From positions 186,001 through 250,000 of the forward strand of contig CANLOU010000002.1 of assembly GCA_947492995.1 (NCBI GenBank): 64,000 nucleotides of DNA, in the 5' to 3' direction. This document shows, piece after piece, positions 1-8,033 of this stretch. Numbering within the stretch: the first letter of the stretch is position 1; the number at the start of each line of letters is the position of its first letter. A program made the translations under genes and the position numbers. The DNA is from an uncultured Litoreibacter sp. GTDB taxonomy: Bacteria; Pseudomonadota; Alphaproteobacteria; Rhodobacterales; Rhodobacteraceae. The notes under the pieces were generated by a model. It was not told where the DNA came from and did not search any database. It saw only the letters and a list, made by a program, of their open reading frames with translations.

Positions 1-98
1 ATGATGGCAGCTTTTTGCGGGCCGGGCAGGGCTGCCGCCACGCCGTCCGCCGGTGCGGGCACCGAAGCCCCGCCTTGCCGCACCATTGTATGTGTCAT
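1..98 (-). CDS. Possible 5' end of fliG (flagellar motor switch protein), cut by window edge
   Basis: Read on the minus strand, an open frame from ATG at 98 (or ATG at 86) runs out of the window. It encodes a short Ala/Pro-rich leader ending in L-P-G-P-Q-K-A-A-I. FliG proteins begin with a closely similar stretch (L-T-G-x-Q-K-A-A-I-L) at the start of their N-terminal domain, which attaches the rotor switch to FliF. Only about 32 codons are visible and there is no strong Shine-Dalgarno, so the identification rests on this one motif. It could instead be an unrelated protein. Confidence 0.35.
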   Translation of the reverse strand, partial: MTHTMVRQGGASVPAPADGVAAALPGPQKAAI

Positions 99-214
99 CT
101 GCCTTGGACCCCTTCCACTCGCCCTTGTTTTATGGCGCGCGAGGGGTAAACGGATCGTTAGAGAAATGCGGCAAGCCTGTGGCGGATGCCCTTCATTTTA
201 TGACAATTTGCGGA

Positions 215-748
215 TCAATAGGAGGAGCCGACGCCGGATGTGATGGCGGTTTTCAGTGCGAACTCGGCCCAGGTGTTGCGCCCGCCGCGGCTGCGAATTT
301 CGGCCAATTGCAACTTGGCGCCCGCGTCATCCCCTGCCTCGACCATGCCTTGCCCCATATAAGAGCGCGCGAGGCTGTTGTCGGGGTCGGCCTTGATGGC
401 TGCGGTGTAGAAGGTCATCGCGGCGTCTGGGTTGCCGGTTTTGCGGGCGATGAAGCCGCGATAGGTCAGCACGCGGCTGTCGGTGGGGGCCATGACGCCC
501 AGCACGCCGGAGGCGCGATCATAGAGCCCCGCATAGGCCAGTTCGCGCACCGCTGCATAGCGGATGTCGTCATCGATCAGGGACGAGGACTTGTCGACAC
601 AGCTGGCGGTCTTTTCGTCGTAGACCTGACCGGATTTGCACTCGGTCGTCGTTTTGGTGGTTTTGGGCGGTGTGTCGTCATCGGACCCGACCGCGACGGC
701 CATAGCGGGCACCAGCAGCGCGGCAGCAAGGAGGGGGGCAAGGCGCAT
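215..748 (-). CDS. Exported TPR-repeat protein
   Basis: The 177-residue product starts with a signal peptide (residues 1 to about 19, ending AVA-VG). A short Asp/Thr/Lys-rich linker follows, then a small two-cysteine motif (Cys36 and Cys50, C-K-S-G-x2-Y-D-x2-T-x2-C-V), and then two to three TPR-like helical repeats at about 64-155 with the typical A-x-x-x-Y-x-x-A-I-x-x-D-P pattern. It is probably a periplasmic or surface protein that docks partners. ATG at 748 is preferred because it begins the signal peptide and follows AGGA about nine bases upstream; a longer in-frame start at 865 would bury the signal peptide. The cysteine motif resembles that of the next upstream gene (841-1005). Function unknown. 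Confidence 0.8.
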   Translation of the reverse strand: MRLAPLLAAALLVPAMAVAVGSDDDTPPKTTKTTTECKSGQVYDEKTASCVDKSSSLIDDDIRYAAVRELAYAGLYDRASGVLGVMAPTDSRVLTYRGFIARKTGNPDAAMTFYTAAIKADPDNSLARSYMGQGMVEAGDDAGAKLQLAEIRSRGGRNTWAEFALKTAITSGVGSSY

Positions 749-840
749 ATGGTTGATCCTGCGGTGTGAGGTTTGAAACGCATCGGGGCGACGCATGTGA
801 GATGCATCGCCCCGATAAAACTGTGTGCTGTGCCGCGCTA

Positions 841-1005
841 TCAACCGGTGGCGTCGGTCACGCATGTGCCTGTGTCAGCGTCCCATGAGGACCCTGCCTG
901 GCAGCTGGCCGCTTGTTTGTGATCGCCGCCGTTGCAGCCCATGGCCGATGCGACCGAGGGGGCGAGGGTCAGCGCGAGGGCTGCGAGAATGATCTTGGTG
1001 TTCAT
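841..1005 (-). CDS. Small secreted cysteine-motif protein (54 aa)
   Basis: A 54-residue ORF starts at ATG 1005 behind a good Shine-Dalgarno (AGGAGA, about eight bases upstream). It has a signal peptide (basic start, hydrophobic core, cleavage near A-S-A-M) and a mature part of about 32 residues with three cysteines in C-N-G-G...S-C-x2-G-x2-W-D-x2-T-G-x-C-V. This pattern recalls short chitin-binding (peritrophin-like) cysteine modules. Small proteins of this kind near purB are, to my recollection, common in Rhodobacterales, where some carry a transferred and unjustified 'adenylosuccinate lyase' name. It is probably periplasmic or secreted. Function unknown. Confidence 0.75.
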   Translation of the reverse strand: MNTKIILAALALTLAPSVASAMGCNGGDHKQAASCQAGSSWDADTGTCVTDATG

Positions 1006-1091
1006 ATTCTTGGCTCTCCTGTTGTTACGAAGAGAAAGATAGCACGGGCACCCGGTTTGGCAAACTCACGATTTTGGCAGGGGTGGCGTTT

Positions 1092-1160
1092 GAGTATTTT
1101 TAACCAAATGGAATGGGGAGGGCGCGCCCCGTTTCTGGGCGGGGCGCGTTAACCTTAATA
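1092..1160. repeat. Composite intergenic repeat (TATTTTT box, hairpin, GTTAACCTTAAT box)
   Basis: The stretch reads GAGTATTTTTAACCAAATGG, then a GC hairpin with 9-bp arms (CGCGCCCCG at 1123-1131, CGGGGCGCG at 1140-1148), then GTTAACCTTAATA just past the purB stop. The same two boxes about 50 bases apart recur at 49593-49657 behind a glutamine-synthetase gene, and the first box alone recurs elsewhere. For purB the hairpin may serve as transcript end, although no T-run follows it directly. Confidence 0.7.
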
Positions 1161-1165
1161 CGGGG

Positions 1166-2467
1166 TTAGCCGAAGACCCGTTTGAAGATCGTGTCGACAT
1201 GTTTGGTGTGGTAGCCCATGTCGAATTTTTCGTTGATTTCGTCCACGGAGAGGGCTTTGCAGACTTCCTCGTCGGCCAAGAGTTCCTCGCGGAAATCAGT
1301 GCGGAATTCCCAGACTTTCAGCGCGTTGCGCTGCACCATGGCATAGGCGTCTTCGCGTGATACGCCTGCCTGGGTGAGGGCCAGAAGCACCCGTTGGCTC
1401 ATCACCAGCCCGGGGAATTTATTCATATTGTCGAGCATGTTGTCAGGGAAGATCAGCATTTTGTCGATCACGGAGGTCAGGCGAGCCAACGCGAAATCGA
1501 GCGTGATGGTGGTGTCCGGGCCGATATTGCGTTCGACCGATGAATGACTGATGTCGCGCTCATGCCACAGGGCCACGTTTTCCATGGCAGGGACCACGGC
1601 CATGCGGACCACGCGGGCGAGGCCCGTGAGGTTTTCGGTCAGAATCGGGTTTTTCTTATGCGGCATGGCCGACGAGCCTTTTTGGCCCATCGAGAAAAAC
1701 TCCGCGCCCTCCAGCACCTCGGTGCGCTGCATGTGGCGGATTTCCGTGGAGATGTTTTCGATCGAACTGGCGACCACGCCCAAAGTCGCGAAAAAGGCCG
1801 CGTGGCGGTCGCGGGGGATGACCTGGGTGGAGATCGGTTCGGGGGAAAGGCCGAGTTTCTCGCAGACATGTTCCTCGACCGCGGGGTCGACATTGGCGAA
1901 TGTGCCGATGGCCCCCGAGATGGCGCCTGTGGAAATCTCGTCCCGCGCGGTGCGCAGGCGCGTCAGGTTGCGGTCCATTTCGGCGTAAAAGCGCGCGAAG
2001 GTCAGCCCCATAGTGGTGGGTTCGGCATGAATGCCGTGCGAGCGGCCGACGCGCAGCGTGTCTTTATGTTCCATCGCGCGTTTTTTCAGGGCGGCCAGCA
2101 GACCTTCGACATCTGCAATCAAGATGTCGGCGGCGCGGACAAGCTGCACGTTGAAACAGGTGTCGAGCACATCCGAGGAGGTCATGCCCTGGTGCACGAA
2201 GCGCGCCTCGTCGCTGCCCACATGTTCGGCCAGATGGGTCAGGAAGGCGATCACGTCATGCTTGGTGACGGCCTCGATCTCGTCGATGCGGGCGACGTCG
2301 AACTCGACGTCCTTGGCTTTCCACACCGCGTCCGCGTTTTCGCGGGGGATGACGCCCAGATCCGCCATGGCATCGCAGGCATGGGCCTCGATCTCGAACC
2401 AGATGCGGAATTTGGTCTCGGGCGACCAGATGGCGACCATGTCGGGACGAGAATATCTAGGGATCAT
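1166..2467 (-). CDS. purB: Adenylosuccinate lyase PurB
   Basis: The 433-residue product is full length for PurB. It splits SAICAR to AICAR and adenylosuccinate to AMP, both with release of fumarate, in cytosolic purine synthesis. The fumarase/aspartase-superfamily signature G-S-S-A-M-P-H-K-K-N-P sits at about 264-274 with the mobile-loop serine, and the substrate-binding histidine segment G-R-S-H-G-I-H-A-E-P at 141-150. The N-terminal I-P-R-Y-S-R-P is typical. The start at 2467 is the only sensible one. The partner enzyme PurA, which makes its second substrate, is encoded at 61683-62981. Confidence 0.98.
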   Translation of the reverse strand: MIPRYSRPDMVAIWSPETKFRIWFEIEAHACDAMADLGVIPRENADAVWKAKDVEFDVARIDEIEAVTKHDVIAFLTHLAEHVGSDEARFVHQGMTSSDVLDTCFNVQLVRAADILIADVEGLLAALKKRAMEHKDTLRVGRSHGIHAEPTTMGLTFARFYAEMDRNLTRLRTARDEISTGAISGAIGTFANVDPAVEEHVCEKLGLSPEPISTQVIPRDRHAAFFATLGVVASSIENISTEIRHMQRTEVLEGAEFFSMGQKGSSAMPHKKNPILTENLTGLARVVRMAVVPAMENVALWHERDISHSSVERNIGPDTTITLDFALARLTSVIDKMLIFPDNMLDNMNKFPGLVMSQRVLLALTQAGVSREDAYAMVQRNALKVWEFRTDFREELLADEEVCKALSVDEINEKFDMGYHTKHVDTIFKRVFG

Positions 2468-2545
2468 GCGTGTGATCTTTCGTGATTTGTGTGGCAGTTG
2501 GAGGCGTCATAAACTGCCGCCCAACGGGCCACAAGGGAGACAGAC

Positions 2546-2920
2546 ATGATAGCGCGCATGGCGGCGGTTTTGGCCGTGCTGACGGGGCCTGTCTGGGCCG
2601 AAGACCGGGTCAATGACTGGAGCAAAGACCGGGGCAAAGACTGGGTGGCGCTGAACGGCGCCGAGCTGCAGGCGGCGCTGAATGGCACGACCCTGCAATA
2701 TGACATTGCCCGCCAGGTCTTTTACCCGTCGGGCAAAACATTGTACGATAATGGAATGCCCTCCTGGGGCAACTGGGCCGTGCGGGCTGATGCCTATTGT
2801 AGCCAGTGGCCGCCGCAAGACGGGTGGACATGTTTCGCGCTGGAACGCCATTCCGGTGACGGCAGGTTAAGATTTGTATCGCAAACTGGGGCCATGACCG
2901 AAGGCTCAATCGTGGAGTAA
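2546..2920 (+). CDS. Conserved exported protein of unknown function
   Basis: The 124-residue product begins after a good ribosome site (AAGGGAGACAG) and has a short signal peptide (cleavage near V-W-A-E, residue 19). The mature part has a W-V-A-L-N-G-A-E-L segment, a D-G-x-P-S-W-G-N-W core and two cysteines in Y-C-S-Q-W...W-T-C-F that could form a disulfide, consistent with a small periplasmic beta-rich domain. It is divergent from purB and adjacent to a DUF6314-like gene starting six bases past its stop. Function unknown; I recognise it only as a conserved Rhodobacterales type. Confidence 0.75.
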   Translation: MIARMAAVLAVLTGPVWAEDRVNDWSKDRGKDWVALNGAELQAALNGTTLQYDIARQVFYPSGKTLYDNGMPSWGNWAVRADAYCSQWPPQDGWTCFALERHSGDGRLRFVSQTGAMTEGSIVE

Positions 2921-2926
2921 GTGCCT

Positions 2927-3352
2927 ATGGCACGCATGCCGGACTTATCAGACTTTGAAGGCGCCTGGGCTTTGTCGCGGGTGATTGAGGACCGGTTGAC
3001 GGGGGCGGAGGGCCGCCTGACGGGGCAGGCGCAGTTTTTGCCGCGCCACGCGGGGGGGCTGGATTACGTCGAAGAGGGGGAGCTGAGCTATGGCGGCCAG
3101 CCGCCAATGGCCGCGACCCGGCGCTACATTTGGCTGCCAGCGCCTGACGGGGTCGCGGTGCAATTTGAAGACGGGCGGGCGTTCCATATGATCGAGGGCG
3201 ACCGGCTGATGCCGGACGCCAACCATCATTGCGACCCGGACCTGTACCACGTCAGCTACGACTTCACGCGCTGGCCGGACTGGCAGGCCATTTGGCGCGT
3301 GGTTGGCCCGCGCAAGGATTACCGGATGTTGTCCTCCTACAGCCGCGCCTGA
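2927..3352 (+). CDS. DUF6314-like protein
   Basis: The 141-residue cytosolic-looking protein has the layout of the DUF6314 family: an N-terminal F-x-G-x-W-x-L-x-R-x-I-x-D motif, then G-x-x-Y-x-E-x-G-x-L, R-x-Y-x-W, and a C-terminal H-x-C-x-x-D-x-Y...W-x-V-x-G-P-x-K-D-Y pattern, suggesting a small calycin-like barrel. ATG 2927 has GGAG nine bases upstream; GTG 2921 is also in frame but sits too close to that site. It is probably co-transcribed with the preceding gene. Biochemical role unknown. Confidence 0.75.
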   Translation: MARMPDLSDFEGAWALSRVIEDRLTGAEGRLTGQAQFLPRHAGGLDYVEEGELSYGGQPPMAATRRYIWLPAPDGVAVQFEDGRAFHMIEGDRLMPDANHHCDPDLYHVSYDFTRWPDWQAIWRVVGPRKDYRMLSSYSRA

Positions 3353-3400
3353 CCCAATTGTGCGCTACCGCGCCTTATTATTTCTACCAGTGGCACCGCG

Positions 3401-4120
3401 CTACGCCGTTCTGGGGTTGGGCGCGCCTTGCGCATGGCTCAACGCCATATAATCGGCAAGGGACTTGCCCTGCTCCTCCACAAACAGCTCTGCCATCACC
3501 TTGAGCGACCGGATGCGGTCGATGCGGAACACCCGAAACTCATGCCGCAGCTCGCACCAGCATGACGTGGTCCAGACCCGGCCCCAATATTCCATTTGCA
3601 GCGGGCGGATCACCCGGTCGGTGCGCGCGCCCTGCTCATCCGCATAGGTGATTTCCAGCTTCTGGCGCGACCGGATGGCCTTGCGGATTTGTGGCATGAA
3701 CCGAAAGCCCGCCGCCGCGTCCTGAAACGGGTAGACCGCAAACCCCCAGCCCGAGGGCGGTGTGGAGCGGTCCTCGGGCAGCACCGCGTCTATTTTGGCC
3801 GACAAGGTCTTGGCCGCGCGTTTCAGCTCGTCATCGGCGGCCTCGCCGACCACCGCCATGCCAAGATGCAGCGCCTCAAGCTCGGTCAATGTCAGGTTCA
3901 GCGGCGGCAAGGTGATGGGGGCGGTCATCATGTAGCCCAGGCCCCGCTCGCCCGCGACGGGCACCCCTGAAAGGGCCAGCGTGTCCATGTCGCGGTAGAT
4001 CGTGCGCACCGAGACATCCATCGCGCGGGCCAGATCCTCGGCGCGGTGCAGCCGCCCGTCGCGCAGGATCAAGATCAGGTCGAACAGGCGGTCGGTGCGC
4101 GTCAAAGGGGCGGCTTTCAT
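3401..4120 (-). CDS. HTH / WYL-domain transcriptional regulator (YafY type)
   Basis: The 239-residue product has an N-terminal DeoR/HTH_11 winged helix (about residues 8-60, with V-S-V-R-T-I-Y-R-D-M-D-T-L) and a C-terminal WYL domain (about 140-220, with Y-A-D-E-x-G...R-x-I-R-P-L-x-M-E-Y-W-G-R-V-W). WYL regulators of this type sense small ligands or nucleic acids. ATG 4120 is chosen because it begins the canonical family N-terminus; the longer frame to 4228 adds unrelated residues. It is divergent from tatA across a 219-base gap, but nothing shows that it controls tat. Target unknown. Confidence 0.88.
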   Translation of the reverse strand: MKAAPLTRTDRLFDLILILRDGRLHRAEDLARAMDVSVRTIYRDMDTLALSGVPVAGERGLGYMMTAPITLPPLNLTLTELEALHLGMAVVGEAADDELKRAAKTLSAKIDAVLPEDRSTPPSGWGFAVYPFQDAAAGFRFMPQIRKAIRSRQKLEITYADEQGARTDRVIRPLQMEYWGRVWTTSCWCELRHEFRVFRIDRIRSLKVMAELFVEEQGKSLADYMALSHAQGAPNPRTA

Positions 4121-4339
4121 GATTCTGCGTCGGCAGGGGCCTAGCTGGCCCCACAACTGACATAAACCTGTCAGGAGGATTGCTGCAAATGCAAAATGGG
4201 TAGGATTGCATCCAGAAACATGGCCCAAGGCGCGAAATTCCCCGCTTTTGCCGCTTTTCCAACGGGCCGCGACCGCTTACATGTCAGACAGACACAAGGA
4301 ACGCCGCGCGGATCTGCGGCACCGCAAGGGAGCACACAC

Positions 4340-4555
4340 ATGTTTAACAATATCGGACCAATGGGCCTGATCCTCATCGCCGTCGTCGTTTTGGTTCTGT
4401 TTGGCCGGGGCAAAGTGTCCTCGCTTATGGGCGAAGTCGGCAAAGGCATCACCGCCTTCAAGAAGGGCGTCGATGACAGCGGCAAAGAGCTGGACGAGGC
4501 GACCGCCGCCAAGGACGTCACCCCCGAAGACGAAAAAGAAAAAGACAAAGCCTGA
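4340..4555 (+). CDS. tatA: Sec-independent translocase subunit TatA
   Basis: The 71-residue product is a classic TatA/E: a very short periplasmic start, one transmembrane helix (about 5-22), the F-G-R-G-K hinge, an amphipathic helix (S-L-M-G-E-V-G-K-G-I-T-A-F-K-K-G) and a charged acidic/lysine tail. Oligomers of TatA form the pore through which folded twin-arginine substrates cross the inner membrane. The start has AAGGGAG seven bases upstream. It is the first gene of a tatA-tatB-tatC cluster with short gaps or overlaps. Confidence 0.97.
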   Translation: MFNNIGPMGLILIAVVVLVLFGRGKVSSLMGEVGKGITAFKKGVDDSGKELDEATAAKDVTPEDEKEKDKA

Positions 4556-4578
4556 TCGTCTGAGCGGGAGCGTCTGAT

Positions 4579-5142
4579 ATGGGCGGATTAGGTGGCATGG
4601 AATTGCTGGTCATCGGGCTGGTGGCGCTGATTTTCGTCGGCCCCAAGGACCTGCCGGGCATGTTCCGCACAATCGGGCAATTCACCGGCAAGGCAAAACG
4701 CATGGCGCGGGAGTTCTCGACCGCGATGGAAGCGGCGGCCGATGACGCCGGCGTATCTGATGTGACCAAGACGTTGAAGGCGGCGACCAATCCGGTCAAG
4801 GCGGCCACCAAAGCCGCCAAGGATGCCGTGACCAAGACCATCGACCCTGACGCATACGAGGAAGGGTCCTCGACCCAGGCTCTGGCCAAGGATCGCGCGG
4901 CGGCGGCACAGAAAATCCAGGCCGCGACCGCCAAGGTTGAAGACGCCAAACGCGCCAAAGCCGCCGCCGAGGCGGAGGCGGCTGCAAAGCCCGCCCCAAA
5001 AGCCAAGGCCAAGCCCGCAGCCAAACCGGCCGCCAAGCCCAAAGCGAAACCGGCGGCAAAGCCAAAGGCCAAAACGGCCGCGGCCAAACCCGCAGCCAAA
5101 AAGCCGGCTGCGCGTAAACCTGCTGCGAAGAAGGCGACCTGA
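4579..5142 (+). CDS. tatB: Sec-independent translocase subunit TatB with a long Lys/Ala/Pro tail
   Basis: The product has 187 residues. The first 60 are typical TatB: one membrane helix ([11 protein letters not shown]) ending in G-P-K-D-L-P, then the amphipathic helix with M-F-R-T-I-G-Q. TatB receives twin-arginine precursors together with TatC. The C-terminal third (about 120-187) is a low-complexity run of A-K-P-A-A-K-P units, highly basic and probably disordered, as in some other alphaproteobacterial TatB. GGGAG precedes the start; the stop overlaps the tatC ATG (TGATG). Confidence 0.96.
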   Translation: MGGLGGMELLVIGLVALIFVGPKDLPGMFRTIGQFTGKAKRMAREFSTAMEAAADDAGVSDVTKTLKAATNPVKAATKAAKDAVTKTIDPDAYEEGSSTQALAKDRAAAAQKIQAATAKVEDAKRAKAAAEAEAAAKPAPKAKAKPAAKPAAKPKAKPAAKPKAKTAAAKPAAKKPAARKPAAKKAT

Positions 5143-6005
5143 TGAGCGACACGGATATGGAAGACAGCTCCGCCCCGTTGATCGAGCACCTGACCGAGCT
5201 GCGCACCCGGCTGATCCGGTCGGTGCTGGCCTTCATCGTCGGCATGATGATCTGCTTCACGGTCTGGAACCCGATCTTCAACTTCCTGACCGGCCCCATC
5301 TGTACCTCGCTTGAGGCGATCGGGCAGGAATGCGGGCTGATCTTCATCAAGGCGCAGGAAGGCTTTTTCGTCGCCATCCGCATCTCGCTTCTGGGCGGGC
5401 TGATGTTGTCCTTCCCCTACATCGCCTACCAGATGTGGCGTTTTGTGGCGCCGGGGCTGTACAGGACGGAAAAGAACGCGTTCCTGCCGTTCCTGCTGGC
5501 CTCTCCGGCCATGTTCTTTCTGGGCGCGGCCTTCGCCTTCTACGTGGTCACCCCGCTTGCCTTCGACTTCTTCCTCGGCTTCCAGCAGATCACTCCAACC
5601 GGCGATGTCGCGGCGGGCGAGGAAGCCCCGATCTCGGTGCTGTTCCAGGGCTCTGCCGAGGAATACCTGTCGCTGACCATGAAATTCATCGTGGCCTTTG
5701 GCCTGTGTTTCCAGCTGCCGGTGCTGTTGACCCTGATGGGCAAGGCGGGGCTGGTGTCATCCGAGGGCCTGAAGGCCGTGCGCAAATACGCGATGGTGGG
5801 CATTTTGGTGCTGGCGGCACTTGTGACGCCGCCAGATGTGATTACCCAAATCATCCTCTTTACAGTGGTTTACGGCCTCTACGAGGTCTCCATCTTCCTT
5901 GTCGCCCGCGTTGAGAAAAAGCGCGAAGAAAAGCTGCGCGAGGAAGGTCTGTGGGACGAGGATGAAGACGAGGACGAGGTGCATTTCGAGGATCGCGGTC
6001 CTTGA
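5142..6005 (+). CDS. tatC: Twin-arginine translocase subunit TatC
   Basis: The 287-residue product has the six-helix TatC fold. It opens with [15 protein letters not shown], the conserved cytosolic N-terminus that helps bind the twin-arginine signal. The loop [11 protein letters not shown] and the [10 protein letters not shown] segment of the fifth helix are also family hallmarks. The acidic C-terminal tail (D-E-D-E-D-E-D-E) is unusually long. It is translationally coupled to tatB by a one-base overlap, and its own stop overlaps the TTG start of the next gene. Confidence 0.98.
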   Translation: MSDTDMEDSSAPLIEHLTELRTRLIRSVLAFIVGMMICFTVWNPIFNFLTGPICTSLEAIGQECGLIFIKAQEGFFVAIRISLLGGLMLSFPYIAYQMWRFVAPGLYRTEKNAFLPFLLASPAMFFLGAAFAFYVVTPLAFDFFLGFQQITPTGDVAAGEEAPISVLFQGSAEEYLSLTMKFIVAFGLCFQLPVLLTLMGKAGLVSSEGLKAVRKYAMVGILVLAALVTPPDVITQIILFTVVYGLYEVSIFLVARVEKKREEKLREEGLWDEDEDEDEVHFEDRGP

Positions 6006-6841
6006 CCGACGACGCGCTGAACCGCATCGCCGACGCGCTGGAACGGGTGTCGCCGCCCGCCAGCGCGGCCCCTGACTTTGCCTCCGCCTCGGCCTTTCTG
6101 TGGCATGTGGAGCCGGACCGGCTGCAGCCTGTGCCGGATGTCAAACGGGTGGAACTGGACCTGCTCATCGGCATCGACCGCGCGCGCGACACGCTGCTGG
6201 CCAATACACAGCAATTCGCCGACGGCTTTGCCGCCAATAACGCGCTTCTTTGGGGGTCGCGCGGCATGGGGAAATCGTCGCTGGTCAAGGCCATCCATGG
6301 CGCGCTGAGCGAGACAACCGGCCTCAAGCTGATCGAGCTGCAACGCGAGGACCTGCCATCCGTCGGGCGGCTGCTGACGCTGCTGCGCGACGCCCCCGAC
6401 CTGCGGTTCATCCTGTTCTGCGATGATCTGAGCTTCAGCCATGATGACGAGCATTACAAATCGCTCAAGGCGGTGCTGGATGGCGGCATCGAGGGCCGGC
6501 CCGAAAACGTGATCCTCTATGCCACGTCCAACCGCCGCCACCTGATGCCCCGCGACATGATCGAAAACGAGCGCGGCTCCGCCATCAATCCGTCCGAGGC
6601 GGTGGAGGAAAAGGTGTCCCTGTCCGACCGGTTCGGGCTGTGGCTGGGCTTCCACCCCTGCGATCAGGACCAGTATCTGGCGATGATCCGGGGCTATTGC
6701 GACGCGCATGGGGTCAAGATCGACGACGACACGCTCCGGGCGGAGGCCATCGAATGGCAGCAGACCCGTGGGTCGCGGTCGGGCCGCGTGGCGTGGCAGT
6801 ATTTCACTGATCTGGCGGGCCGCAAGGGCGTCGCACTTTAG
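6002..6841 (+). CDS. DUF815-family AAA+ ATPase
   Basis: The 279-residue product has a P-loop (G-S-R-G-M-G-K-S-S, residues 85-93), a Walker-B-like strand F-I-L-F-C-D-D-L at about 137-144, a sensor-like Y-A-T-S-N-R-R-H-L and the closing [11 protein letters not shown]. This matches DUF815 ATPases of unknown substrate. The start is TTG overlapping the tatC stop (TTGA), implying coupling to tatC translation. Its stop overlaps the convergent Hint gene by four bases. Its place in the tat operon suggests, but does not prove, an envelope-related role. Confidence 0.92.
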   Translation: MTDDALNRIADALERVSPPASAAPDFASASAFLWHVEPDRLQPVPDVKRVELDLLIGIDRARDTLLANTQQFADGFAANNALLWGSRGMGKSSLVKAIHGALSETTGLKLIELQREDLPSVGRLLTLLRDAPDLRFILFCDDLSFSHDDEHYKSLKAVLDGGIEGRPENVILYATSNRRHLMPRDMIENERGSAINPSEAVEEKVSLSDRFGLWLGFHPCDQDQYLAMIRGYCDAHGVKIDDDTLRAEAIEWQQTRGSRSGRVAWQYFTDLAGRKGVAL

Positions 6842-7890
6842 TGTAGCAACGCGGCCTCATAGCTTTTCAAGCTCATATGGGCGGCGTCGATCACGGGGGC
6901 CTCGGCCCAGCGCAAATCAGGAAACAGTTTCAGCAATTCGTCGCGCGGGCCACGGTTCAGCGAGGGCAGGGCCTGCGGGCCGGGGTGGAAGCTTTCGGCC
7001 CACGCGCCTTCTGCGCGGACCACTTGGTGGGCCTCGCACAGAATGTGGTGGTAGGTGATCTTGCCGCCCTCGCGGCGGTACACGGTGTCGCCGTTCACTA
7101 GGTCTTTGGCCTTCACCAAAACCTCCTGCGCGCCGAAATGCAGTTCGGCCTGCCAGCCGGTCACCAGAATGCGGTGCTGGGGGGAGACGACCAATTCGCG
7201 CGTGTTCCCAAAGCTGCCCTCGGTAATCACAATCGGGGCCATGTCGCCCACGGCGTCAACGCGCCGGGCGCCGGTCCAGATCAGCTCTTGCGGGCCGTCG
7301 TCGCGCGTCAGAACGACGTCGCCGGGGGCCAGATGTTTCACCTGCACGGGCCCGTCCGGCGTGTCGATCAATGTGCCGGAGGCAAAGCACACCACGGTGC
7401 CCCCAAGGTCGGTATGCGGGGTGTTGTCGCCATTCGCCACGATCGAGCCGATGGTGTAATCCACGCCCGCAGGCGGCACCCCGTCGGGGAAAATAAGGTA
7501 AAAGCCGTCCTCGTCGTCGCCGCCCACAGTGTCGTTGAGGTCGTTGTCATTATTCAGGTCGACGTCAATGACCGCGACCCGGTAAACGGTGCCGTCGGCG
7601 GCGGTTATTTCAAACGTGTAGTCCCAAATGACCTGCTGCGCGGTGCCGTCAATGTCGACCGTCTGCTCCCACGCGCCGCCGATACGCTCGTTTACGTCGA
7701 CCTCTTCGTTGACATCGCCGTCGCCGTTGAACACGGTCGCGCCGTCATTTTCCTGAACCGCAAAGCTGGTGGTGACACCCGTCCACGACCACGTCCCGCC
7801 ATTGGGCGGCGCGAAAGCGTAGTCAATCGGCGACCCGTTGGCCGTCGATTGCGTTCCGAAAATAGCGGTGTAGCCATAAAAGATGGCCAT
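6838..7890 (-). CDS. Hint-domain (Hedgehog/intein-like) protein
   Basis: The 350-residue product has an N-terminal Asp/Asn/Gly-rich beta domain (about 1-160, with D-L-N-N-D-N-D-L-N-D that could bind calcium). A Hint_2-type domain follows, starting at C168-F-A-S-G-T and running through I-D-T-P-D-G-P-V-x-V-x-x-L-x-P-G-D and S-P-Q-H-R-I-L to about residue 300. Hint domains of this type are frequent in Rhodobacterales in secreted RTX-like proteins and may undergo self-cleavage at the Cys. No N-terminal signal peptide is evident, which would fit type I secretion. Convergent with the DUF815 gene. Substrate or role unknown. Confidence 0.88.
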   Translation of the reverse strand: MAIFYGYTAIFGTQSTANGSPIDYAFAPPNGGTWSWTGVTTSFAVQENDGATVFNGDGDVNEEVDVNERIGGAWEQTVDIDGTAQQVIWDYTFEITAADGTVYRVAVIDVDLNNDNDLNDTVGGDDEDGFYLIFPDGVPPAGVDYTIGSIVANGDNTPHTDLGGTVVCFASGTLIDTPDGPVQVKHLAPGDVVLTRDDGPQELIWTGARRVDAVGDMAPIVITEGSFGNTRELVVSPQHRILVTGWQAELHFGAQEVLVKAKDLVNGDTVYRREGGKITYHHILCEAHQVVRAEGAWAESFHPGPQALPSLNRGPRDELLKLFPDLRWAEAPVIDAAHMSLKSYEAALLH

Positions 7891-8033
7891 AGTCGTAGCC
7901 TTTCAACACGTAACACCGCAGAAGATGACGTTAGGGAAAGGCGTCGCTATGCCGGAATTGGACAGTTTTTGTGACAAATTGAGGCATCCGCGCCCCAATT
8001 GGTGCGCAGATGGAAACAATCAAACCGGTTGAT

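Noticed and set aside
53-769. 238-codon plus-strand frame
   Set aside because: Opposite the TPR gene, which has a signal peptide, a ribosome site and TPR periodicity; the plus frame has no such support.
6838-7890. Intein inside a host protein
   Set aside because: The Hint domain is C-terminal with no C-extein or splicing junction; it fits a secreted Hint_2 protein instead.
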